Shown here: piece after piece, positions 1 through 7,002 of the stretch | Numbering within the stretch: position 1 is the first letter of the stretch | Layout of the letters: each line of letters begins with the position of its first letter | Assembly (NCBI GenBank): GCA_044361595.1 | Contig: JBIKIN010000014.1 | Coordinates: forward strand, 1 to 64,000 | DNA length: 64,000 nt | Origin: Pseudopedobacter sp044361595 | GTDB taxonomy: Bacteria; Bacteroidota; Bacteroidia; Sphingobacteriales; Sphingobacteriaceae | Reading direction: 5' to 3' | Translations under genes and position numbers: made by a program | Notes under the pieces: model-generated | What the model was told of the DNA's origin: nothing | The model's database searches: none | What the model saw: the letters and a program-made list of their open reading frames with translations, nothing else

Positions 1-216
1 AAATTCATCTTTCTTATAAATAACAATATCATTAAAAATATATATTAAACTTTTGGTTTTATAATTACCTATTGTGTCAGTTTCTCTATCAATTAATTCA
101 AAATCAGAATTAAGACTAATACAAATAATATCTTGGTTTTTACTGGAATACAATTCAAAGCCATAAATCAAACTAACTATTATGATTAAATAAAGAGTTT
201 TAGCAAAAAATCTCAT
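1..216 (-). CDS. Exported protein of unknown function, truncated by window edge
   Basis: An open frame runs from an ATG at 216 to the window edge with no stop, giving the first 72 residues. It opens with MRFFAKTLYLIIIVSLIYGF, a short basic start followed by a hydrophobic stretch, so it is probably exported or membrane-anchored. The rest seen is polar and rich in Ile, Asp and Lys. No family is recognised. It is divergent from yebC, with about 210 bp between the starts. The C-terminal part lies outside the window, so function cannot be judged. Confidence 0.55.
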   Translation of the reverse strand, partial: MRFFAKTLYLIIIVSLIYGFELYSSKNQDIICISLNSDFELIDRETDTIGNYKTKSLIYIFNDIVIYKKDEF

Positions 217-428
217 AAATACTTGTTTTAGCAAAAATTAAAATGTTCAGATCTCAATTTAGAAAATAAAATAAATTTTAAATATAAAATCGAAATTCAA
301 AATTTAACTTAGAAAAATTAACTTTGAAAATACTTTAGGATTATTTGAGACGACAAGCTCAAATTACAATTAAAGAGCGAGAAATTAATTAAAACACAAG
401 AGAAATAAAATACTAACAAGCTAATTGA

Positions 429-1154
429 ATGGGAAGAGCATTTGAATTTAGAAAAGAAAGAAAAATGAAACGCTGGACTAAAATGGCGGTTCAGTTTACA
501 CGTATTGGTAAAGATATTGTAATGGCCGTGAAGGAAAGCGGGCCACATCCAGAAACAAACTCAAAATTAAGAACTGCTATTTTAAATGCGAAAGCAGTGA
601 ATATGCCTAAAGATAGAGTAGATGCCGCTATTAAAAGAGCGTCTGACAAAGACTTAGCTGGCTATGAAGAATTTGTTTACGAAGGTTATGCCCCACATGG
701 CGTAGCAATTTTAGTAGAAACGGCAACAGATAATACGAATAGAACGGTGGCTAACGTACGTAGCTATTTTACAAAAACTAATGGCTCTTTAGGTAAAACT
801 GGCTCTTTAGATTTTATTTTTAAGCGTGTTTCTACCTTTAGATTTGAGCCTAAAGATTTAGATATTGAGGAGCTTGAGCTAGAATTAATTGATTTTGGAT
901 TAGAAGAGATTTTTGTGGAAGCTGATGAAGAAGGTAACGATATCGCCGTAGTTCATGCTACTTTTGAAGATTTTGGTAATATGCAAAAAGCGTTAGAGGA
1001 AAAAGGAATTGAACTTAAGCAAGCTAAATTAGAGCGTATTCCGCTTTCATATACCTCGGTAAATGAAGAACAAGTTGCTGATATCACAAAACTTTTAGAT
1101 AAGCTAGAAGAAGATGAGGATGTGCAGGCGGTTTACCACAATATGGAGGAATAA
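429..1154 (+). CDS. yebC: YebC/PmpR family regulator or translation factor
   Basis: 241 residues, the usual size for the YebC/PmpR/TACO1 family. The start MGRAFEFRKERKMKRWTKMA is the standard family opening with the Bacteroidetes 'GRAFEFRK' variant, which fixes the start codon. The conserved block near residues 40-60 (NPKLRTAI-like, then AVNMPKDRVDAAIKRA) and the EGYAPHGVAILVE block near 84-96 are present. Family members have been described as DNA-binding regulators and, more recently, as factors that relieve ribosome stalling; which applies here cannot be told from sequence. It is a single gene ending at a bidirectional hairpin terminator. Confidence 0.95.
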   Translation: MGRAFEFRKERKMKRWTKMAVQFTRIGKDIVMAVKESGPHPETNSKLRTAILNAKAVNMPKDRVDAAIKRASDKDLAGYEEFVYEGYAPHGVAILVETATDNTNRTVANVRSYFTKTNGSLGKTGSLDFIFKRVSTFRFEPKDLDIEELELELIDFGLEEIFVEADEEGNDIAVVHATFEDFGNMQKALEEKGIELKQAKLERIPLSYTSVNEEQVADITKLLDKLEEDEDVQAVYHNMEE

Positions 1155-1204
1155 ATTTTGATGTAAGAATTATTTCAACCGCATTGAAATACAAGCTTTA
1201 ATAA

Positions 1205-1244
1205 TAAAAAAAAGGGCATCAATTTTAGAATTGATGCCCTTTTT
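1205..1244. terminator. Bidirectional terminator between yebC and the PepSY-like gene
   Basis: An 11-bp perfect stem (GGGCATCAATT at 1214-1224 with its complement at 1229-1239) has a 4-nt loop. It is flanked by an A run on the left and a T run on the right, so it can end transcription on both strands. It lies between two convergent genes. Confidence 0.85.
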
Positions 1245-1266
1245 ACTAAGTTTTATTGTGTTAGTA

Positions 1267-2178
1267 TTATCTAATAATCTTAGCTTCTACAAAAACTCCT
1301 GATGCATTAAACGCTACTGCATATTTAGTCATGTTTGCATCTATTATCACTAAATAACCTTTAGTAGTATCGGCAAAAGCTTTCTTAAATACATAGTTTG
1401 GATAAGTAGTGCTTAAATAACTAGTAACAACCGCAGGTAATGCAGAAGCTGCAACTTCTTTATCTCTTCCTGGGTGTGGAGGTAAAGACTTTCTTGCTAT
1501 AAACACGCCAGTTGCTGTAAATGATGTAGCAAAGAAACCTTTATTTTTACTTACAACTATTATGCTAGCGTCTTTATTTACCCAAGCACCTTTTAAAGTA
1601 TCTGTTGAATAATTAGTTGCGAAATATTGCTTGATTACTTGTGGTAACGCTGTTATAGCTATACTATCGCGTTGTTCTTTATCTCTGGCATCAAAACAAC
1701 CTCCCCTACGGTGATCTTTTTTATTTTTAATATCACCACCTTCTCTTAATTCTAATACTTGTATAAAAGCTCCGGTTGCACTAAATTTTATTGCCACTGG
1801 TTTGCCATTAAACATAATACCTACAACATAACTTTCTATGGTAGTACTTTCTTTTGGAGTGATACTAAAAGCTTTTTTAAAGGTATAACCATCATAATTA
1901 GCGTTTAAATAACTGGTAATTGCTGGTAGTAAAGCCTCTGCTGCCACTTTAGTCCTCTTTTTATCTTTTTTACAAGCGTTAATAGCATAAATAGAATCTG
2001 AAGAACTAGTAAGAACAACTCCGGAAACACTAGATGTAGATGCAATGGCTACAGCACCTAGCTCTGCCAATGCCGCTTCTTGGTCTGTTTCTAAAATTTG
2101 ATCTTTTTTACACGATGAAAAGCTAACAGCTATAACTGCCGCTAATAATACACTTTTGATTTTGATTGCTGTTTTCAT
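1267..2178 (-). CDS. Lipoprotein with three PepSY-like repeats
   Basis: 303 residues. The N-terminus is a lipoprotein signal ending in FSSCKK, with Cys at about residue 23. Three imperfect repeats of about 75-80 residues follow. Each starts with ALxPAxxxYLxxxYxxYxFKKAF or a close form (near residues 83, 176 and 247) and ends with a strand pair such as AIKFSATGAFIQV. This layout matches the PepSY-like, beta-lactamase-inhibitor-like family common in Bacteroidetes. The biochemical role of such proteins is mostly unknown. It lies downstream of the sigma/anti-sigma/receptor operon on the same strand, but a 280-bp gap with a repeat element separates them. Confidence 0.75.
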   Translation of the reverse strand: MKTAIKIKSVLLAAVIAVSFSSCKKDQILETDQEAALAELGAVAIASTSSVSGVVLTSSSDSIYAINACKKDKKRTKVAAEALLPAITSYLNANYDGYTFKKAFSITPKESTTIESYVVGIMFNGKPVAIKFSATGAFIQVLELREGGDIKNKKDHRRGGCFDARDKEQRDSIAITALPQVIKQYFATNYSTDTLKGAWVNKDASIIVVSKNKGFFATSFTATGVFIARKSLPPHPGRDKEVAASALPAVVTSYLSTTYPNYVFKKAFADTTKGYLVIIDANMTKYAVAFNASGVFVEAKIIR

Positions 2179-2317
2179 GTTAATTATTTTTTAATGGTGA
2201 ATAAAAATTGAATGAGTGTAAATTTTTATCATGTACTTTTAATTGGTTTTGATACTATACCGCACAAAAGTTTTACTACCCTCAAAGTATTTTAAAAATA
2301 TTTTTTGGGACGCGATA

Positions 2318-2456
2318 TTTGCGTTAGGTGACTGTTTAAGGTTTTAAAGCTTGGGTTATTTAGCGATGGGGAAAACCTGTTCTTTTTCTTTGTCTTTTTT
2401 TACAAAGAAAAAAACCGAAGCGTTAGCGGAGTAAAAAAGGCACCGTTAAAACGCCC
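2318..2456 (-). repeat. Dispersed intergenic repeat, family 1, copy A
   Basis: Read on the minus strand it opens with GGGCGTTTTAAC (2456-2445) and closes with CCTAACGCAAA (2328-2318). These are the same termini as the copies at 21886-21994 and 53919-54023. The interior has an 11-bp hairpin, TTTTTCTTTGT with its complement, near 2387-2415. No coding potential is seen. It fills most of the gap between the PepSY-like lipoprotein and the TonB receptor. Confidence 0.6.
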
Positions 2457-2459
2457 TTA

Positions 2460-5018
2460 TTATAAAGCAACTTTTAAAAATAAAGTAGGCGTAAAAGGTA
2501 CAGCTTGAGAATAAACACTTAGACTATTTAACTGTTCTGTCGGGATTCGATTTAAGTTACCCGTTTTTAAATTATCTGTATCAAATAAATTTAAGATAGA
2601 TAAGCCAGTTTCTAAACCATACTTTTTACTTTTAAACTTATAGGTAATGGCCGTATCGAACCTATTGTAGGTTATTAGATTATTATTTGTTGCATCTAAA
2701 GGATTAAAACTAGGAAAACCCGAACCATAAATGTAATTAGCAGAGAGAAAAAACGATGCAATCTTTTTTGTTCCAGCAAACTTTATTTCGTGTCTTTGAT
2801 CTTGAGGCGCCCTAGTATAGGCACCTAAAATATTTGGCTTACCCTTAATTGGAAATTGTTCTTCGGCTTTACTTAACGTATAGCCAATCCAAGCGCTATT
2901 TTCTTTAATTTCTTTTTTAATCAATAAATCTATACCGTAACTTCTTCCGTTTCCTGTTATGGGAGTTCTGTTTTGATTAGTTTGTAAAAACCTAGTAATA
3001 TTGTTGCTGGCTTTATAAAACAAATTGGTATTTAACCAAAATCTATTTTGCTCTAATTGAGTACCAATTACAAAATGCTGGGCTTTATAAACTGGAATGG
3101 TTTTTTCGTTACTAACTGTCCATTGGTAGGTAAAATTGCCTTGATCATCTCTTACTCCGTTATAGGCTATAAACTGATTATAAAGTCCCCAAGATGCGCT
3201 TATTTTAAATGGATTTGTAATTTGATAACTGATAGCTAACCTTGGCTGGAGATATATTTTTTGCAACTGAATATCAAAATCGGTACGTATACCTGGAGTA
3301 ATTTTAACTTTCGAATTGATAAAATAATTCTGCTCGGTAAAAAAGTAAAGTCTGTCTTTAAATTGCTTTTGATTAATTTTATTGACATTAAGAGAATCTT
3401 TTTTAAACGATGTTTGATTGTTAATAAAACCTACACCTAACAAATTACTACCGCTTTTAGTAGTTGGTAGTTTTAGCGTAGTTTGAATACTAGATTCTGA
3501 GATTTGATTATTAGTGATATTAGAGATTTGATTTACAAGCTGCCCATTATTGATTTGGGAAAGTAGGGTGTTTTGGTTATTAATAATATCTAAACCCGAT
3601 GTATTTGCTTGTACTGATAAAATGCTTCCATTTTTTATTATTTTACTGTAGTAAGCAGATGCGCCATATTGACTATTATCTTCTGAAGTTTTTCCGCTTA
3701 CATTTAACTTGTCTTTAATAGTACTAAATGAAGATGAAAAATCATCTTTTGCTGTAAATAGGCTAATATAGTAATTATCGTTTTGGTTAGATTTTCCTGA
3801 AAATTTAAGGTTTAAGTCTCTAAAAAAATAATCTGGCGTTACGCTTAAATCTACTATGCTCCTTAAACGGCTATTGTTATTTGGTGGTGTTGGATTGGTG
3901 AAATTATTATAAAGATTGTAATAGGTTTGCCTTGCCGCAATAACTAAAGACGTGTTTTTAAATAATGGTGTACTTACCATTCCGTTTAAGGTTAAATTAT
4001 TGGCTGTAAGGGTAAAATTTGGTTTTTCCATATTACCATTTATTCCGGTAATGTTTACTAATCCTCCAATTCTATCGCCTTGCTCAACTCCGTAGCCACC
4101 TTTTTTTATAGTTAGGTCTTTGGTAATTAATGGGTTAATAGCTCCAATATTATCATTAAAGTTTTTTAAACCAAAAACAGTAAAACCATCGAAAGAAACC
4201 TTGGTTTGACCCTTATAGCTACCCCAAATAATTAAATCGTTACTTTGCTCGCCAGCGGCTAAAATACCAGGTTGCAGTCTTAAAATATTATAGATAGCGT
4301 TATCGTTACTACCAGGTAAATTATTACCTACGCTTTTATTTAGCTTAATGTTTCCATTGCTAAAATTAGTGTCGTTTTCTGTTAAAGTAGAATCACTAAA
4401 AACAACTTCGTCAATATTGATTATACTTTGCCTAAGATTAATGACAATGTTATTGCTAGCATAAAAATTGGTGTCTACTTTTAAGTATCCTAAATAAGAA
4501 ATTTTAAAATTGTTAGCAGTATCGGCTGCTGCTTTAAAAGAGAAATTCCCCATCTGATCTGTCAAAATGGGGTTACCGTTTATTAGTATGCTAGCGTAAG
4601 GAAGTGTTTCTTTGCTTATTGCATCCTGTACTTTTCCTGCAAATAAAACTGCATCTGTAGTTTTAGATATAATATAAACCGAGTTTTTTGGGGTTAATTT
4701 TAGAGGTAAACCGGCTATCAAAAAAGATATTGCTTGTTTTGGGTTTTGGAAGTTTTGGTTAATGGTGATTGGATAGTTTGCTAACAAATCATCGTTAAAA
4801 GATATTTTTAATTGATATTGATCTCTCAACGATGTAAGTACAGTATTTAATGGTGTATTTGCAGCTTTTACTACAATATTTTGCTGTGCTCTAAGAGAAT
4901 TAGAGCAAAACAACATGATAGCTACAAAAACAATAGTAAAATATTTGTTTTTACTTAATTTCTTGTATGGTATACACGTCCAAATCTGATTTTGTATAGC
5001 TGATATTAAAAGTTGCAC
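2460..5018 (-). CDS. TonB-dependent receptor with STN signalling domain
   Basis: 852 residues. A signal-like hydrophobic stretch ends in SLRAQQ near residue 45. An STN domain follows (about 47-117), then a carboxypeptidase-regulatory-like beta domain (about 130-205), a plug (about 225-325, with LRLQPGILAAGEQSND and GGYGVEQGDRIGG) and a 22-strand-type outer-membrane barrel ending in TLFLKVAL. The STN domain is the element that touches a FecR-type anti-sigma factor, and the two upstream genes are exactly that pair. No SusD partner follows, so a glycan system of SusCD type is less likely than siderophore or another small ligand. The predicted start overlaps fecR by 68 bp. A shorter N-terminus is possible, but no good ATG is available before the hydrophobic segment. 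Confidence 0.85.
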   Translation of the reverse strand: MQLLISAIQNQIWTCIPYKKLSKNKYFTIVFVAIMLFCSNSLRAQQNIVVKAANTPLNTVLTSLRDQYQLKISFNDDLLANYPITINQNFQNPKQAISFLIAGLPLKLTPKNSVYIISKTTDAVLFAGKVQDAISKETLPYASILINGNPILTDQMGNFSFKAAADTANNFKISYLGYLKVDTNFYASNNIVINLRQSIINIDEVVFSDSTLTENDTNFSNGNIKLNKSVGNNLPGSNDNAIYNILRLQPGILAAGEQSNDLIIWGSYKGQTKVSFDGFTVFGLKNFNDNIGAINPLITKDLTIKKGGYGVEQGDRIGGLVNITGINGNMEKPNFTLTANNLTLNGMVSTPLFKNTSLVIAARQTYYNLYNNFTNPTPPNNNSRLRSIVDLSVTPDYFFRDLNLKFSGKSNQNDNYYISLFTAKDDFSSSFSTIKDKLNVSGKTSEDNSQYGASAYYSKIIKNGSILSVQANTSGLDIINNQNTLLSQINNGQLVNQISNITNNQISESSIQTTLKLPTTKSGSNLLGVGFINNQTSFKKDSLNVNKINQKQFKDRLYFFTEQNYFINSKVKITPGIRTDFDIQLQKIYLQPRLAISYQITNPFKISASWGLYNQFIAYNGVRDDQGNFTYQWTVSNEKTIPVYKAQHFVIGTQLEQNRFWLNTNLFYKASNNITRFLQTNQNRTPITGNGRSYGIDLLIKKEIKENSAWIGYTLSKAEEQFPIKGKPNILGAYTRAPQDQRHEIKFAGTKKIASFFLSANYIYGSGFPSFNPLDATNNNLITYNRFDTAITYKFKSKKYGLETGLSILNLFDTDNLKTGNLNRIPTEQLNSLSVYSQAVPFTPTLFLKVAL

Positions 5019-5790
5019 TTATTACGTCTAAAACGGTTTCTACGTTAGGTTCCTTAGAAAAACTGCCTGTGTAAAGGTCGTTTAAATTTTCAATATTTTT
5101 GATAGAGACATTATACTGCCTCCCAATTTCTTTTAAAACTTTATGAAGGGGAACTTGAGTAAATATAAATTTACCCTTAGTCCATTGAGTAGCCATTTTG
5201 GCATCTATATTAAGATTTGTATCTAAATTGCCTTGGGCATTTAATTTCACCATTTGATTTGGCGTGATAATTATTTGGTCTTTAGACTGCTTAGCAATAA
5301 CATTTACTTTACCGGTTAAACAAGTTACTTCATAATCGTTATCCCTTGCGTAAATATTAAAACTTGTACCTAAAACAGAAGTGCTACCATTGGTTGATGT
5401 TACCGTGAATTTCTTTCCTTTCTGAACTTTAAAATATCCTTCGCCTACTAAATTAACTTCTCTATTCATCTTCCACCAGTAAGGATTAAATTTAATAGAC
5501 GATTGTGCGTTTAACTGTACTATAGAGCCATCTGGTAATTGCGCAGTTTTTTGCTGGCCAGATAAGCAAACTATTGTTGTAGTATAAAATCTTAAGCCTG
5601 CTATAACGCCCAAACTTGCTATTAAAATAATACTAGCTGCAATTTTTAGCTGAAAGCTGATGATAGAGCGAACTCTAGCCGGAGCTTGAATCGGTTGTTC
5701 TAAAAGCTCGTCTAATTCGGCCCAAACTTGCGCTTTGCTCTTTTTAGGCGTTAGGGGTTTCATTTTATTAATTAAATCTATCGGATCCAT
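4951..5790 (-). CDS. FecR-family anti-sigma factor
   Basis: 279 residues. A short cytoplasmic N-terminus is followed by one membrane span (about 47-67, LKIAASIILIASLGVIAGL). A periplasmic FecR domain follows (about 75-175, including QKTAQLPDGSIVQLNAQSS and LVGEGYFKVQKG), then a C-terminal DUF4974-type domain (about 205-278). It lies 18 bp downstream of the ECF sigma gene and its 3' end overlaps the receptor gene. By analogy with Fec systems it should hold the sigma factor until the receptor's STN domain signals. Confidence 0.9.
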   Translation of the reverse strand: MDPIDLINKMKPLTPKKSKAQVWAELDELLEQPIQAPARVRSIISFQLKIAASIILIASLGVIAGLRFYTTTIVCLSGQQKTAQLPDGSIVQLNAQSSIKFNPYWWKMNREVNLVGEGYFKVQKGKKFTVTSTNGSTSVLGTSFNIYARDNDYEVTCLTGKVNVIAKQSKDQIIITPNQMVKLNAQGNLDTNLNIDAKMATQWTKGKFIFTQVPLHKVLKEIGRQYNVSIKNIENLNDLYTGSFSKEPNVETVLDVISATFNISYTKSDLDVYTIQEIK

Positions 5791-5808
5791 TTTTGTTCCT
5801 TTATGTAT

Positions 5809-6294
5809 TTAAACTACTAACGCTTTTCTTAAATAAAATAAAGCATTAGACATTCTCTTTTCTACTGTTTTAATACTGATATCTAATAGCTGAGCTATTT
5901 CTGTATACTTAAGCTCTTCCATCCTACTCATCATAAATACTGTTCTTTGCTTCTCTGGAAGTTTTCGCAACGCATTTTCATATCTTTCTTTCAACTGTTT
6001 GTAATCAAACTCTCCGTCTGTATACTCTTCGGTAAGTTGAAACTGCATTCTATGGATGTACTTATTCTCTACCTCTTGCCTACGATACTTACTAACTAAT
6101 AAATCTTTAGCCATTTTATATAGTAAGTATTTAGTATGATTAGGTTCTAAATCTATTTGCTTTTCCCAAATTTTAACAAAAACATCTTGTGCTAAATCTG
6201 TAGCTATGTCAATATCCCCAATTCTATAAAAAATATAGTTCTTGATTGATTCAAAGTGTGTGTCAAAAAGTAACTTAAAATCTTTTTTGTCCAA
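5809..6294 (-). CDS. ECF RNA polymerase sigma factor, FecI-type
   Basis: 161 residues, a normal ECF sigma length. Region 2 is at about 8-75 (FDTHFESIKNYIFYRIGD, then DLAQDVFVKIWEK). Region 4 is at about 105-157 (LPEKQRTVFMMSRMEELKYT, then EIAQLLDISIKTVEKRMSNA). It heads a three-gene unit with the FecR-type regulator and the TonB receptor. The expected role is transcription of the receptor operon in response to an external ligand. The ligand cannot be predicted. Confidence 0.92.
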   Translation of the reverse strand: MDKKDFKLLFDTHFESIKNYIFYRIGDIDIATDLAQDVFVKIWEKQIDLEPNHTKYLLYKMAKDLLVSKYRRQEVENKYIHRMQFQLTEEYTDGEFDYKQLKERYENALRKLPEKQRTVFMMSRMEELKYTEIAQLLDISIKTVEKRMSNALFYLRKALVV

Positions 6295-6381
6295 GTTTTG
6301 ATGCTTTTAATTTCTGTAATATAACCTAAACCGTTTAAAATTTAAAATACCCTAAAAAAGAATTAAAAATAAATTATTGTG

Positions 6382-6415
6382 CAAAAAAACCCTTTCATTT
6401 AAACAATAAAAGGGT
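6382..6415 (-). terminator. Terminator after the 149-residue exported protein gene
   Basis: On the minus strand a 7-bp stem (ACCCTTT at 6409-6415 read in reverse, pairing with 6389-6395) with a 13-nt loop is followed by seven T. It is placed just after the stop codon at 6452. Confidence 0.7.
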
Positions 6416-6451
6416 CTTGGCAATTTTAAGTTAGATTTGTTTAATCTGATT

Positions 6452-6901
6452 CTAAATATCTAAGTAATTGTGATCAATTAAATAATCAACCATTTTAACT
6501 AACTGTGGAGCTTCGTCTTGGCTAACAGAAGAATCTAATATTTTTGTTTCATAGTTTACAAAGTTAGATGCATTGTGCACTACATTATCCTTTAAAGTAA
6601 CCAGCTTGGCCTCTGTTATTGGGTGAACGTTCTTTTTTAATTTTTTTACTACTTCAACTTCATATTGAGCAATTTCTTGACCTTCTGATTTGAAAACCTT
6701 AACCTGATAACGAAGGAATTTATCATCATTTGACGCAACCTTCTCGGTTTTAATTCTAGCCACCAATTTATCCTTATAAAAGACTTGATCTTTTACAATT
6801 TCAATTGGATTTAAAGAATCGTTTAGAATAATATCATGAGATTTAGCAAAGTTGATTTTTGCAAAAAAAATCAACAAAAAAATTAGGGCAAATCTTCTCA
6901 T
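6452..6901 (-). CDS. Small exported protein of unknown function
   Basis: 149 residues. A clear signal peptide (MRRFALIFLLIFFAKINFA, cleavage near residue 19) is followed by a beta-rich, Lys- and Val-rich mature part with no recognised motif and no cysteines. It lies 101 bp downstream of leuS on the same strand and has its own terminator. It could be a periplasmic or surface protein. No function is assigned. Confidence 0.7.
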   Translation of the reverse strand: MRRFALIFLLIFFAKINFAKSHDIILNDSLNPIEIVKDQVFYKDKLVARIKTEKVASNDDKFLRYQVKVFKSEGQEIAQYEVEVVKKLKKNVHPITEAKLVTLKDNVVHNASNFVNYETKILDSSVSQDEAPQLVKMVDYLIDHNYLDI

Positions 6902-7002
6902 AAGGGTATATATTAGGTTTGTATTTTTAGACTAATAACGAAATTAAAATTCATTCAGTTTTGTAAGAACAATGAATTTATAAGCTAACGTTATTAATGA
7001 AA

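Noticed and set aside
318..548. Minus-strand frame overlapping the 5' end of yebC
   Set aside because: It runs antisense to the conserved yebC start, and its product is low-complexity Phe/Ser/Leu sequence.
2460..6294. Considered a polysaccharide utilisation locus
   Set aside because: No SusD, glycoside hydrolase or glycan-binding gene lies next to the receptor.
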